Positions 1 to 12,990 of a DNA stretch of 64,000 nucleotides are shown here, one piece after another; position 1 is the first letter of the stretch, and the number at the start of each line of letters is the position of its first letter. Source of the stretch: Druceiella hillmani (lineage: Eukaryota > Arthropoda > Insecta > Lepidoptera > Hepialidae); NCBI GenBank assembly GCA_039881145.1, contig JAYKKI010000005.1, positions 28,475,001-28,539,000 of the forward strand, in the 5' to 3' direction. The translations under genes were made by a program, and so were the position numbers. The notes beneath the pieces are model-generated. The model was not told the origin of the DNA, did not search any database, and saw only the letters and a list, made by a program, of their open reading frames with translations.

Positions 1-2189
1 TTACTCCCGTTAACTACTGCGCGAAATTATGCACACGTATAATTTAGTGATTATTTATTTCAATGGTTTTTAGCCAATTTATTGCAGTTAAATTATCAGA
101 AAGCAAGATTTTTTTTAATCCTTTGTGTCTTTTTTTACTTTGAACTTGTAATAGGTAATGAGGGTACAATTAAATAATTTATCTTCACTTCTACTACCGT
201 TACCTTTAACTTCTAATAACTAATGCGATCGTGGTTCGGTTATGAACGTAATGAATTATTACACATATACTTCGTTTTTAACTCTTAGTAGTACAATATT
301 ACGGTAAATGTGAATGAACATAAGAAGTTATCAAATGTGGAGGATAAAAATCTTCTTAACAAGGCAAATCACCTCTTCAGTCGAAAAATAAATTGCAGAG
401 AACATTAAACAATTTCGAAGAATGTGAATCTACTACATGCATGAACAAATTCATAGAAAGTAGTAAAGGAAATAATTATAAATTCTCATTAATACCCATC
501 GAAGATAAATTTAATCGTAACACGCTAGATATGGGCTCTAAAAAAATAGGCGGTTTTTAATTATGCAGTACTCCTTGCTTTTCAAAATACGTAGGATAAT
601 TGTAAAAGTACGAAAGAAAAGATTTCTAAACTATATTTTCGATACATCCATACCGATTATAACAATTAAATTAAATCTGATACCACAATTCAACAAATCG
701 ACGTAGAGTCGACCCGCTTTATATATTTTCGAATTTGTTAAGGACACGCGTTCAACTGTATAAACAAATCTCCTTTGAACAAATGCCGGTGTTAAGTCGT
801 AAATCGACCGCTAACCTTTATTGAACGATTGCATTTATCACGCTTTAGCAGCTCGCAATACGCTAAAACCATAATAAATTTAAAACATTCGATGTATAAA
901 AGTAAAATACTTTAGTATCTTATAGTTTCTATCTAATAGAATCTTATAGTTTCTAATATTCCGTATTCCAATAAGTCAAATACAACTGGCCTCAAACGTT
1001 TCATTTTATTCTAACATTAAAATCATCATAAGTACAATTCAGAAAATAATTGCTGTACGTGTGACTTTATTGATTTGTCTTTATATTATATATCGTCAGA
1101 ATCAAAGATATGTCATTAAGCCCCGTGAACTATTCAAAACCATACATTTACTTTAAAAAGCGTTTTGAATTTAACTATAAGCTTGTGCAAAGTGTTTATA
1201 CTATAAAATATCTGTATAATACGTATATTTAAGGCTATAGAAATATAATATCAATATTTATATTTAATTAAAGGTAAATTATTGAATTTCTGTCTGTATT
1301 ATTTACTGAATTACTTTAAATTGTTGAATTTAAAGTCTTACAATGAAGCCTCCAAGATAGAATTCAATAGTAAACGTTATACAGGGGTGAATATTTATCT
1401 TATTATTATTTCATGATAATGAAATTTGATTTAATTTTGGGTTATCGAGTTTCTTTCGAGGGTAAAAAACCGAAAATAATAGTAAATTATAAGCTACATA
1501 TTTAAATAGGACCGTTATTTATTGTAGAAAAAGTATGCAGTGAGTTTTTTGAACAAGTACCGAAATTTTACTATAATTTTATTGTAAAAGTAAACTTATG
1601 TCAAAGTCATACAAATTCAAACCTTTTTTATGTAAATTTGCTGAAATATGTATGCCGAAGTATCAAATTATGTTTTTAAAATTATAATAAAAGGATCAAA
1701 ATTAATTTGTAATATCTCTATGAAACCTAAAAACATCGCCACACACTTTAGAACTTAGTTGTTTAGAGTTGTTTAAACTTTTCGACAACTTTGATGTATC
1801 TTTTAATTTAAATGGGGGTTCTGAGAGTCGCAGTTCTCTTATTGAAAGTAATACTATTTACTTCCGTTGCAATTCAGAGTTAAGGCCTGTTCGATATCTT
1901 CTAAATAAATATTCCATTCACAAAAGCTTTAAAAAGTTTCAGTAATTGATTTTTAACAGGAGAACTAAGATAAAAATTAAACTTTTCGATGCAAGAGACG
2001 AATGTAAGAACTAATGTGATCAAGCAAATGATTATTATTAAGACGATATTTTTTCTAAAATAAAGAAAGCAAAAATTTTCTTTGTTCTCTTCATTTATAA
2101 AAATATTAAAGAAATAGTCGAAAGGATTTCAAGAGGTTTATGTAACATTTACTACATTTTCTTATCAACGTTCACAGCGTAAGAAACGT
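1..2189. other. AT-rich stretch, nothing recognised
   Basis: I see no open frame of useful length, no RNA gene and no known repeat signature in this stretch. The sequence is AT-rich with many short poly-A and poly-T runs, as elsewhere in the window. Confidence 0.5.
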
Positions 2190-2385
2190 TTTATCACTAA
2201 AGGTAGCGAAAGAAAATCGCTAAGATGAGATGAAAATATGGTTTTCCTGCCCGCTCGGTGGAATTTCAAGTCATTTTATTTGAAAGTGACGTGGTAAAGG
2301 GATGTTATGTGGAAATGAGCTTCAAATCCAGTATTACTGGCCCACTTGATGTTTTGAATTTTGGAATTATTTTAGGCTACGAACA
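2190..2385 (+). repeat. Dispersed repeat family A, copy 1
   Basis: This segment shares an ordered set of words with 11010-11190 and, more weakly, with 12030-12200, 14640-14800 and (reverse strand) 48490-48660. The shared words include 'gctaagatgaga', 'tggttttcct', 'aaagtgacgtggtaaaggg', 'ttatgtggaaatg' and 'tattactg'. No protein reading is consistent between copies, so it is a non-coding interspersed repeat of unknown class. Confidence 0.6.
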
Positions 2386-2756
2386 CCGTTTATATGAATG
2401 AAATAAGTTTAACTTAATTTTTTGAATTACTGGTCGTCATAGTAATTTAAAGCAGCAAGCAAATCTTGTACTAAGTTAATGGTAATTTAATCTTACAAAG
2501 AGTTTATGTATTTAGTTAATATATAAGGTCTTTCCATGTATTATAAACGATATGCATTTACATAAAAAAATACAGAAATTAATAAATAACAGGTTTTTAT
2601 TAATATTCATTTGCCCTATTTTTTTTTAATTATAATTATTTCATAATAGGATTACGGAATTACTTTGATCTCAGATTAGTAATTTTGAAAAAATATATCT
2701 CTTTTTAAAGTACGTCAAATATATTTTTAGGAACGAATTTCTGGATCGTTCATTTT
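2386..2756. other. Inter-repeat AT-rich DNA
   Basis: No feature recognised between the two neighbouring dispersed repeats. Confidence 0.4.
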
Positions 2757-3596
2757 TTAGGGTTCCGCAGCCAAACTAGGACCCTTATAGTTTAAACATG
2801 CTCATCTGTCTTTTTGTCCGTATTTATGTCACTTCCGTTTTATTCGCAGATTATTGGTGCTATATAGCTGAAATTTGGCAAGTTATACATATTTAAAATT
2901 CATTAAAATTAGTGAAATAAAATAATAAAAAAGCATTTTTTAGTTTACCTCCCCTACATGTAAAGTAGTCATGAATTTTATTCGCACACCCCACTGTGTA
3001 ATGTATCGTTGAATAGATCTTTAGTAAATATTGGGGATATATCATAAACATTTTTCGATACAAGGATCAATTCGCGAAACATTAAGATTCAAAGTGATCA
3101 TTTTTTTCAGAGTTTCGTAATACCTACCTAGCTAAACCGCTATTTTTTGAATTTCTGAAAGTATTCACAATAGCAGTGCGTATAACGAAATTAGGAAGAA
3201 AATTATCATCACTAAGTAGACTTTATAAGTTTACGAGTAACAGTCGACTAACTTATGACCTATGGTCGATTCTGTAAAAAGTTCATCGAAACTCTGTACA
3301 AGTGACTTAAATTAGCTGCAAATATAACTTTGTATTTTAAAATGTTTTTTGTTACATCTGTGAAATACATACAAGCCGATAGATTTACATACTTACATGG
3401 CGAAATATAATATTATTTGAATACGCACCATACTTTTACGTCTTTTAAAAATTTACTGAGTAATATATTTAAGTTTTAAAAAATTAATTTTTTCTAAATA
3501 ATTTAATAGAAATATTACGTATTCTTAAATTGTAGTAAGGCCATATGTGCAGAGAAACCTCGTAGCGCAAATCCTACTCCTACTCGACAGGTTTTA
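2757..3596 (+). repeat. Dispersed repeat family B, copy 1
   Basis: It starts 'agggttccgcagccaaacta', continues with 'acccttatagttt' and a 'ctgtctttttgtccg' run, and ends '...cctcgtagcgcaaatcctac...cgacaggttttatt'. From memory this start and end pattern ('agggttccgta ... gtccgtctgtctgtc ... acggaaccctcg...ggttttt') is common in moth and butterfly genomes. The middle is diverged and no open frame is present. The class is not clear from sequence alone. Confidence 0.55.
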
Positions 3597-3879
3597 TTAT
3601 TATTTTCACCTTTATTAACTTCATTAAATTTTACGCGAGAAGCATTAAGTTTCTATGGTGGTATAGTTTAACCACATATATTTCTTATAGAATCGTGTGT
3701 TAGTAGTACCTTGTTTTTCAATTTGCTTTACTTTTGTCCTGTTCTTATTTTATTTTCAAATTTATGAAATCAGAATGAGAATAAAAATTACATATTAAAG
3801 TATTATTATTTATGTAGATTAAAACGTCACAATTTTTAAATTTTTAGGTTGTCATTTTTTTTAATATATGATTATTTTT

Positions 3880-4372
3880 AGGGTTTCCTTCCTCAAAATA
3901 AAAAAATACGGAGCTCTTGTAGCATCATTTTGTTGTCCATCCATATGTCTGCGGATCAAATCTCTTTTCCTCAAAAACGGCCTGAGATATTAAGGTGACG
4001 TTTACGAATTACATTGCTGTAAATATTTAAAGCGTTTGGCTCACACAATAAAAAGATGATCTAATGAAACATAATTTCTTGTTAATTGTACGGTCATCAA
4101 ACATTTTTGATTGCTTCCAGTCAACCAAAAGTCTTGGAAGTCGGCATAATGGAAAGCATAAATAAAAGGAACAACTTGTGATTCTTAACTCTACGTGATA
4201 TTATATATGTTTTGAAATATGCGCTTGTGAAAGTTATGATATACAATATATTTACGTTCTAAGAAATTAAAGTTTTGTAAATAGTTTGATAGAAATATAA
4301 TGATTATAAATGCCTAAATGTGTACGGAACCCTCGTAGTTCGAGTTTTACTCGTACTTTACAGGTTTTTTAT
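3880..4372 (+). repeat. Dispersed repeat family B, copy 2
   Basis: It begins 'agggtttccttcctcaaaat' and has 'tacggagctcttgtagcatc', 'gttgtccatcc' and 'cctcaaaaacggcctgagat'. It ends 'tacggaaccctcgtagttcg...acaggttttttata'. The 3' end aligns with the end of the copy at 2757-3596 (gtaaatagtttgatagaaat / taaataatttaatagaaat, then cctcgtag and the poly-T end). Non-coding. Confidence 0.6.
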
Positions 4373-5164
4373 AAATAAAAATATACTTAAATGTTTTAAA
4401 GATATAATTTATGAAAAAGTTACTATTCCATCATAAACGCATAAAATATGTAAGACTATTTTAAGTTATCCTAAATATGATAATTTTGGTTCTATTAACA
4501 CAAGTATATTACTAACAATTTTGTCGTCTTTAAGAAGGAAGACAGTGTGTTTTGGATGGAGAGACAGTGTCCACCACTTATATACATATGAGATAAGTTA
4601 TTTAACAATCTGAAAAGATAGGATCTAAATCTGCTTAGAAATTTACTGGCAAGAAGTAGTTCAATTAAAAAATACAATTTTTTTTTTCTTTTTTATCTGT
4701 TTTCCTGTTTTTTTTAACCAACTCCTTCTTTGTGACCAATATTTGCGAAATATGAATTATAATTTCATGTATGTTAAAATGTATAACGTATGAATAGAAA
4801 TAGTTCGTAATAAACAGGAAGGCTTCCACCATAAAATAAAAAAAAACATGGTCTAAGCGATTTCGAGTTACATGCTAATAGAACAAATTATTAAATATTA
4901 TAGATAACATTTTTTTGAAAATTTATGACAGAAAAATATTTAGACAATTATTACTTATTTACTGTGAATGGAAAAGATGTCGGAGAAAATGTATACAAAT
5001 TACCCTTAGAGAAACAATGCATCAGAGATGAGGTGATATAACAAACTCGAAAAACAAAAGTTGGTAAGGTTTGGTGAAAATCTTGAACCATGAATTTATT
5101 GGAATCGCGCAGGTCAGTCGAAGTTTATAAAATATGCAAATTCATTCTACAGTTATCCAGGCTA
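4373..5164. other. AT-rich stretch, nothing recognised
   Basis: Includes a T-rich run near 4680-4720. No coding, RNA or repeat signature found. Confidence 0.4.
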
Positions 5165-5775
5165 ATGGTATATTGCGTTGAAGGTTTCATACTAGAAGGG
5201 TGCTAATTGAATCTTATTGTTGCGGTAATTTTATATGTCTGCCCGTCTGTTTGTCTGTCAGTCATGGGCTTTTGATTTCTAAAGGAAATAAGACATTGAC
5301 TTGAAATTTATACTATATACAATACCTAGTTTCATAGCCCCAAATGAAAAAATGTTATAAAAAGTAACTTAAAATATGTTTTGAATGATCTTCTGTACCT
5401 GTAGATTTTTTACTGAAACCTAAAGATTTAATAAAATATAATTGTAACCAGTTTTGTTCACAAGACAAAAACGTCATTAAGTGCGTAGTTTTCATTTAGC
5501 ACTTATGTATCTTCTATCCTCAACTTAAATAACGAATATTAAAGGGAACTAAATATTTAGTTAAAAAAATTCATGAGTAATGAAATCAATGTATTTTAAA
5601 AAAACAAATTTTTATTACGCCTACAAAAAATACAATAGATAGAATATTTCCATGGTATAAAAAGATATTAAATATAGTATTTGTAAATAGATTAATGGTA
5701 ATAATATATACCCTTCAAGTTTTATGTGCATTTAAGTGCATATGGAATCTTAACAGTGGGATTTTCTATTATATT
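5165..5775 (+). repeat. Degenerate family B fragment
   Basis: The segment carries 'ctgcccgtctgtttgtctgtc', 'gacttgaaatttatactat' and 'gtaaatagattaatggtaat', ending near 'gcatatggaatct'. These occur in the same order as in the copies at 2757-3596 and 3880-4372. Both ends are blurred by mutation. Confidence 0.45.
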
Positions 5776-6629
5776 TTATATGTTTATTATTAATTTTAAT
5801 ATAGAATAACGTATTTTTCCACAAAATAATTCATTCTAAGAAGGTTTTAAGAAAATTTTTGAATAGATAATTCACAAAGCTGTTCTTCATTTATCTTTGA
5901 TATTAATTAATTTCAAATAGCATTGGTTAGGTATTTTTATCTTAACAATTTTTTACTAAAAAATGCGCACATGAAGTCTTGTTGCCATTGATGTTGCCTC
6001 TCTTATACTTCAACGAGCTATATTCTAAAGAATATGGACTTCCATATGATTTCCATCAGACTGACTTCCTCACAGACGTTCTATCCGGATCTCCCCACTA
6101 GGGTTTCTCTCCCGGGTCTCCCCACTAGGATGTCGCCGGGTATCTACATACTACCCAGTATAACGGATGCTGAAATTGAGACATGTTTTCGGAAGTAGGT
6201 AAATATTAAAACAATGTTGCCCCGATGCTTTATATATCAAAACAATGAATGTTATTCTTTTATTAGTTTTAGTCAACATTTTTAAATATTCAAAAATATA
6301 TAAAATTGTAATAAATATATAAACAAATGTGATCTTATTTATAGAAATGTAAGTGGAACAAAAAATATTGTAAAACAACCAGACAAACGTATTCTTTTTT
6401 ATTTATATTAATAACAATAAATATATGCTCAAATATGCCAAATTCAATTGGAATTGCACTTTAACTTTCCTTTAATTATGGAAGGGAATTAATAATAGTT
6501 TTTTATTCTATAATAAATTTATGTCAAATGTCTATAAAACCAGGGTTTTCTAGCCATCTTTTTCTAGCGATATCTATTTATAAGAAAGTTGCAAATTTTC
6601 ATTCTTGAATATTCATTATTGGAGGCTCG
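5776..6629. other. AT-rich stretch with a small local duplication
   Basis: The 12-mer ctccccactagg occurs at 6091-6102 and again at 6118-6129, inside a short GC-richer patch (about 6060-6150). Otherwise nothing is recognised. Confidence 0.4.
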
Positions 6630-7068
6630 TGATTGTGATTTGCTTACCAGAAGCCACGGCGGTCACTGTAGCAGATTAAGCGTTACCCAGGATAAACCAC
6701 GAGGAGGTCTGCCACTTTACACCCCCTTTTAAAGCATTGGCAAAAAGTGGGAAACCCTCTCCGTGAAGGGGCCAATTTCAAGATACCTAGAGAGGGCAGA
6801 GGCTGTTGCTCGTTTTAGATTGACTACCAATCACGACTACCTACAGGTTCATCTCCATAGGATCTTGCTTGGCTGATAATGAGATTTACCCGCTATGCGA
6901 CTGTGCGCCAATGGACGGTGATCATCTTCGTACTTGTAAGACTTTGAAATGTCCAACTAGTCACATGGTCGGACGCTATTGGGAGGCTCTGCGTCAAATG
7001 GTAGAAGGACTACGGACGGGCGTCGGCTAACTCACTAACTAATAGTCTTGAATAAAGAAAAAAAATGT
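6630..7068 (+). pseudogene. Non-LTR retrotransposon 3' end (LINE), truncated
   Basis: The end of a LINE open reading frame is readable in two frames. Near 6795-6870 one frame reads RAEAVARFRLTTNHDYLQVH. From about 6869 the next frame reads LADNEIYPLCDC, then MDGDHLRTC, and runs open to a stop at about 7030. FRLTTxHDYLxxHLHRI followed by a C-x-x-C...MDGDHL-type zinc knuckle is the usual C-terminus of arthropod LINE polyproteins. About 35 bases after the stop comes 'aataaag' and an A-run ending near 7068, consistent with the element's 3' tail. The 5' side is truncated and shifted in frame, so it is a dead copy. The exact clade is uncertain. Confidence 0.7.
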
Positions 7069-8459
7069 TCCAAAATATACAGCACTTTGAACTCAGTTCA
7101 TAAACAAGTCCAGTGGACTTATTTATTTGAATGCAAATTCTGAAAGCAACGGTCTTATAATTAAAAGAACACGAGTTTTTTTCTTAAACAGAAAAAAAAC
7201 TGTAGTTTAAGACAAAAAACTGTAGTTTGAATTATTATTTTGTGGTCTATTGGAAATCAATTTCTTTCTGGTTTGAATAGAATCTTAAATTACCTCCTTT
7301 TTATTAATAAAAGTAAAAATTATGTTTTAGGTGAAAGTGTTTAGTCAGTCAGATTATAGCACTTACACGGAAGTGACGATACGGCGCTTTAATATTCATT
7401 CTATGAAGATCCCACTTGCATAGGAATTTAGGTGACGTTTTCACCATTTCTTTCTATAACACATACGGTCCACATTAAATTGAAAAATGGGAGCAGCCTT
7501 CTTCGTTATGAAATTTGTTGTAATTTTTGCCTAGTATATTAATACGTTCAGAAGAAAATTTTACAAACAGATCGGAATTATGTGTATAACATTTTATTTT
7601 ATATACAGAACATTTGTATATTCCACTCGACATCTCATTCTAGCAGACTGCAATCAGTAAAATTCAAATATTTTTACTTCAGCTGCAAACAAATTCCGCT
7701 AAAAATTTCCAACACATTGCCATTGTGACTATTGCAATGACGTAAATCAACTTACATAAATGGCCGTAACATCTCAAAGATAGCTGGGTTCAAATGTATG
7801 ACATTTTCTAACATTCGAATTATACAATATAAAATTCATAAAATGTTTAAACTGTGAGCAAATTTAATTAATCTTCCTTAATGTTATATACTGAGGTTTC
7901 AATAACATTACTAGGCTACATAAACTACTAAAATATTATGTTTGTTTTGAAAATCATATTAGACAAAATTATATGCCGGTGAAAACTATTTACACGAGAA
8001 CATATTTTTGCGTCCTCAGTCAATATTTCAATATAGTAGTCATATCTACTTTACATTATCTTTATAAAAATAAATATATCTGAAATATCTGAACCGATTA
8101 AGAATATTCTGAATTATATAAAAAATATTGTATTTCTCAAGTTGTTTACATTAATAAATTCAAACAAACACGGCGCGCTCTCCATAAATAGCACAGACTT
8201 CGCTACAGCTCGCACACGAGTATTTATGGTTACTGTAATGAAAATACTAACACCTGCATTTAATTAGATATAAATGATTACGCTAGAAAGTATAATTTAC
8301 TTTATTAAAGGTGCAATATTTGCTTTATTACAGTTTCATTACAAAAAATTTCCGCATGACAAGCGGACCCTTGTTTATTGAGTAAGATATCATTTTAAGG
8401 CCTTAATCTGGAATTAAATGAGATATAAATTGAATTTTCTTTATTATTAAGATTTCGTT
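7069..8459. other. AT-rich stretch, nothing recognised
   Basis: No coding, RNA or clear repeat signature found between the LINE fragment and the duplicated block that follows. Confidence 0.4.
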
Positions 8460-8790
8460 AGCCAGCAGTATAAAAATAATGATTTATCTAGCTATATTGT
8501 TTTTTAAAGATATATTATAATAATCGATTTCTCAAAAATTAAGGTTGCCTTGGTAGCCTATCGATTGGAAGTAGACGTAGTAGAGGGACAAAATTACAGC
8601 CCAACATTTAAGTCTTAGAGTTTGACTTATTTCTAAGTTTTTGATTTAGGTGATAATAACACTGCCGAGTTTTTAAATATGTATATTTATAATGCCAAAA
8701 TAAAGAAGTCTCAATAAAAACTAATTCACCGTGATTTTTTTTTCAGATTAATCGCTTATACTTCTTATTTAAATGTACTTATTAAAGTTA
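8460..8790 (+). repeat. Duplicated block, copy 1 (about 310 bp)
   Basis: Nearly the same sequence recurs at 10335-10640. The shared text runs from 'ttatctagctatattgtttt' through 'gtcttagagtttgacttatt' and 'gataataacactgccgagtt' to 'atacttcttatttaa', with scattered substitutions and small indels. No open frame. The two copies lie in the same orientation about 1.87 kb apart. Confidence 0.85.
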
Positions 8791-9195
8791 ATAGGTGTGA
8801 AGTATAAAAGCAAAAAAATATTCTCAGTGAAAAAATAGATTTCATAGAAATTGACATAATTTCAAAGTATGTAAATCTACTATAAAAAGAAAACTGGTAG
8901 GAAATAGAAAAGTAAGTAATCATAATTTCTCATGGCTAGCCCTAGAAGACGAGTTTAATCATAAGGTTGTTCTTAATCTAGTATAAGGCTGCTAAAAATT
9001 AAGGTGGTTTTTAATCGATGCTGCAGTTTTTACAATTGACGCACAGCGTCACCTTCACATACGTATAGAAAAATGGAAGATTAATAAAATAATTTTTATT
9101 AATTAAATAAATTTATAAAATAACTACATTGATTAATAAATTAACTACATTGCTTCAACGATATATCATAGTTAGTGAGCTTTGCTTAACAAAAT
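8791..9195. other. Unassigned AT-rich DNA
   Basis: Contains a short local repeat of 'attaactacattg' near 9120-9155 and nothing else recognised. Confidence 0.35.
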
Positions 9196-9765
9196 GTAAC
9201 GTAATTAGAAATAACTTCAATCGTTTGGGCTGGGCAGCCTCGAACCTTAATATCTACTTTCATTTTTAGCAATTGCGGAATCGTCTTTAGCGTTTGTGGA
9301 GCCTCGCTCATCCCACTAAAGACGAAGGTGTGTAATCAGAATATTCTGCCCGTAATGACCTACGGTCCTGAAACATGGTCACTCATCATGATCAGTCCGA
9401 CCCATAAATTCAAAGTCGTGTAGCGTACGATGAAAGGAACTGTGTTTGGAATGTCGGAAGGATAAGGTCTTAATAAGAAAGTCCGACGAAGAAACAAAAT
9501 AGTCGAACCCGTGCTTGACATCAGCAGGCAGAATAACGTGCAAGCCGTATTTGTCGAAGAACCGACAAACCATAGGTACATTAGTAATCGAGAGGACACC
9601 ACGAACATCGAAGTATATTGTGGGACGTCTTTCAGTTAGGTCAATTGACGAAATAAATGGTTGCATACCGAAGGGGAAAGATCGTGTGGTGGCGTGCCTT
9701 GGGAAAAGCCTATGTTCAGCAGTAGATAGTTATAGGCTGATAATTATAATGATAAATATAATTAT
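9196..9765 (+). pseudogene. RTE-type LINE 3' fragment (reverse transcriptase C-terminal part)
   Basis: The plus strand reads RLGWAA at about 9223. It then reads LKTKVCNQNILPVMTYG and ETWSL (about 9315-9390), MKGTVFGMSERIRSNKKVRR (about 9430-9490) and GKAYVQQ followed by a stop at about 9708-9730. These match, in order, the C-terminal part of RTE-type LINE reverse transcriptases (RLGWAAF...LPVMTYGxETWxL...AMLGVSLRDxIRNEEIRRR...YVQQ). The frame changes several times and there is an insertion between the first two blocks, so it is dead. After the stop, 'gctgataattataatgataaa' looks like the short-repeat tail typical of RTE elements. The 5' side is truncated, the usual LINE fate. Confidence 0.8.
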
Positions 9766-9890
9766 GTTGAGAATTTATATTGCATTTTTAGACTGAATGA
9801 AATTATAACTTAATTTAAGAAAAATACTTTTAAGAAAATACCTCTAAAATACTATTTATTAATTAAAGTTCCGTAAAACCTTAAAAAATA

Positions 9891-9970
9891 TGTATGTGTA
9901 CTGTCTGACTATTGATCTGTACTGTCTGACTGTGTACTGTCTGACTGTTTATGTACTGTCTGACTATTGA
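9891..9970 (+). repeat. Small tandem repeat, unit about 14 bp
   Basis: The 14-mer tgtactgtctgact appears four times, separated by short spacers (attgatc, g, gttta). The array ends near 9966. Confidence 0.85.
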
Positions 9971-10135
9971 TGCTCCATAAATTGGATGCTCAATACGCGT
10001 TGTTACTCTCAATGCACCATATTTCAATTAAATACCGATTATAATTAATACGCCTATATATGTGGGTGAGAAATAGGACCAATAAAGTTTCAACTACCCA
10101 CATCTAATGGTATCGCGACTAAGTCAAAAAATTTC

Positions 10136-10332
<197 letters not shown>

Positions 10333-10334
10333 AT

Positions 10335-10640
10335 TATTTATCTAGATATATTGTTTTTAAAGATATATTATAATAATCGATTTCTCAAACATTAGGGTTG
10401 CCTTGGTAGCACTATCGATTGGAGGTAGATTTCATAGAGGGACAAAAATTCCAGCTCAACATTTAAGTCTTAGAGTTTGACTTATTTCTAAGTTTTTGAT
10501 TTAGGTGATAATAACGCCACCGAGTTTTTAAATATGTATCTTTATAATGCCAAAATAAAGAAGTCTCAATAAAAACTAATTCACCGGGATTTTTTTCTCA
10601 GTTTAATCGTTTATACTTCTTATTTAACTGTACTATAGAT
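10335..10640 (+). repeat. Duplicated block, copy 2 (about 305 bp)
   Basis: Same sequence as 8460-8790, in direct orientation. It lies between the two copies of the microsatellite block, so the local order is block, microsatellite, block, microsatellite. Confidence 0.85.
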
Positions 10641-10696
10641 AAGATAAATAATTTATTTTTGTTTCTGGTAAACAAGCCATAATCTGATGCGATCTT

Positions 10697-10784
10697 GTTG
10701 TAATATCGATAAAATACATCCAGTGAATATTTAGTTAAAGTTTATTGATATTTCATAAATATATGTTTGTGTATATAAATGTGT

Positions 10785-10844
<60 letters not shown>
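10697..10844 (+). repeat. Duplicated microsatellite block, copy 2: (CA)n then (TA)n
   Basis: It matches 10136-10330 in the lead-in ('atatttcataaatata', 'gtgtatataaatgtgtacac') and again carries (CA)n followed by (TA)n, with shorter runs. The offset between copies is about 561 bp. Confidence 0.9.
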
Positions 10845-10846
<2 letters not shown>

Positions 10847-10914
10847 CTAATATCACATACGTTGACGTTACCTAGTCACGGGACACGTTTAACTTTCTTA
10901 CCGCGAGTGCGCTA

Positions 10915-11190
10915 CTATTACAGAGGAGAGCTGAATGGATTTCACGAGGTTTAAGTTAAATTTAGTACGGTTTCATATAAAATTTATGGCTCAAAGAATG
11001 TTTTACTATCGTCGAAGCTGGCGGAAGAAAAGCACTAAGATGAGACAAAAATGTGGTTTTCCTTTGTATTCGATGAAATGACCAGTTATTTTACTTTAAA
11101 AGTGACGTGGTAAAGGGTCGTTATGTGGAAATGGGCTTTAAATCACAATATTACTGCCCGATTGATATTTGTAATTCGGGAATGCTTTTA
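10915..11190 (+). repeat. Dispersed repeat family A, copy 2
   Basis: The start ('gaatggatttcacgaggttt') matches 11950-11970 ('gatggatttcatgaggttca'). The later part ('gcactaagatgagac', 'aaaagtgacgtggtaaaggg', 'tatgtggaaatggg') matches 2190-2385. Non-coding. Confidence 0.65.
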
Positions 11191-11264
11191 TAGTATGAAC
11201 AGTGTTCATGTAACGGAAATTTTATGACGTATTGTTATTAATTGTGGTCTCTCAACCAAATGAA

Positions 11265-11465
11265 CCAAATGGCAAAAATGAACTCCTCATAAGTTCGTTA
11301 TATTTGTATGTCCTTCCGCATGACACAATAGGTTATGTTTGACAGCGATGAAATTTTATTGAATTTATTTTTATAGTGAAAAATGCTATCAATGTTTGTA
11401 AATAGATTAATAAAAACAGTTTATGTATATGCAATCCTTATGGTACTTATGGACAGGTTTATTGA
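11265..11465 (+). repeat. Degenerate family B 3' segment
   Basis: It contains 'gtatgtccttccgcatgac', 'gtttgtaaatagattaat' and an end like 'ccttatggtacttatggaca' plus 'ggttta', in the order seen near the end of family B copies. Similarity is weak. Confidence 0.35.
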
Positions 11466-11934
11466 AACTCGAAGCGGTGATTTTTCCTTTATCGTTCTAT
11501 CTGTTAAAGTCGATGCGTAAATTACTACTTTCTTCTGTTGAGCTTTTAGTGACATTACGAAAATAAACTTGAAACTTTGACAGAGTGGAAACCTTCACTA
11601 TACTACAAGTACGTCTGGTTTCTGTACGTCTGTACGTCTGTGTTTTAGACCCAACATGTACCCGAGTTCTTGATCGACTATCGAACGAAAACAATTACAC
11701 ATTTGTCATAAAATATGGTACCATTTCTATTATAACGCGTATTGTGTGGATAAAAATAAGATGGAAAGTATTAAATTACAAAATGAAATAATTTGTTACA
11801 ATCGATTTTGAATTATAAACAAAGAAAAAAACAATAAACATGATGGATAAAAATTAAATATAATAATGGACTCCATTTTTGAAAGTCTTGTTTCGAGACA
11901 CGTTTATGTCCGGTGTATATGTATGTGCCATTTA

Positions 11935-12200
11935 TTTAGGAGATTTTGATGGATTTCATGAGGTTCAAGTCAAATTTATATTGGTTTATTATATAAATAC
12001 GGCATAAAAATAATTTTTCTGTTGCGAGATTGAGCGACGGAAAAGAGCATTGACAAGGTAGATATGATTTGTCACTGTACTCAATAAGATTATAAGCCAT
12101 TTAGTTCGAAAGGGACGTAACAAGGAAACTTTATATGGACATTCAATCATAGTTTTAGTGCTTCACTTGACATCTTCAATTTCGAAACAACTAAAGTATG
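11935..12200 (+). repeat. Dispersed repeat family A, copy 3
   Basis: It shares 'gatggatttcatgaggttca' with copy 2, and 'aaactttat' with 'atggacattcaatcatagtt' with the reverse-strand copy near 48500-48560. No open frame. Confidence 0.55.
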
Positions 12201-12699
12201 AATAGAGTTTATATAAACGCAATTTTGCTTACAATAATGTGACATTAACTTAAACTAGTAGCTGTGCATGCATCTGTGTTGTATAGTGCGTACGTAGTTT
12301 ATTTTATTATTCTTCTGCGCTATGAGTGGCTCTAGAAAGGGCAACTTTTTGGTTAATGGAATTAAAACCTTAATTAAACATCCCTCTAGTTTAATGGTAG
12401 CATAGATATCCAAGATATAAAACAATTTACCACTTTAATTTTTCGATAAAGGAGATTAATTTCCATACCATTATTAATTTTAATTGAGAAACAATCACCA
12501 ATAAATGTTTTTTCTATCAATATTTTAATTCAACATAATGGAACTAAAATATCCAATGGTATAAATTAACTACAAAACATCGATTTTCTTGTAAAATTAA
12601 TTTTCGATGAATGCAAAAAGATAATTTTGGGAATATTTATTGATTTTAGAGAAAACGTATTTAGGAGTTACAGGGTTATTAAAATCCGAAAAATAAAAA

Positions 12700-12990
12700 G
12701 GGGGAAACTTTTATAAAAAATCTTGAACCATTAGTTTATTGCAAGTTACACTTCATTCGGGTAATTTTATTATACATATGGAATAAATATTATGCAATAT
12801 TCTTTTAAGGTGAAAAATAATATTATACCATTTGTAAATAGTTTAAAAGAAATATTAAGTATCCATAAAAGTTTATATATGCCTTGCTATTTAGATATTA
12901 CAAAACAATAGACTGATAGGACAAGTTGAGCCCTCTGTAGAATTTATATTATTTTATCTGGCACCACTGATTACGACAAATGGAAATAAA
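12700..12990 (+). repeat. Weak family B-like segment
   Basis: Contains 'tttgtaaatagtttaaaaga' and 'aatattaagtatcc', similar to the pre-terminal part of family B copies (4275-4310, 3495-3530). The boundaries are guesses. Confidence 0.3.
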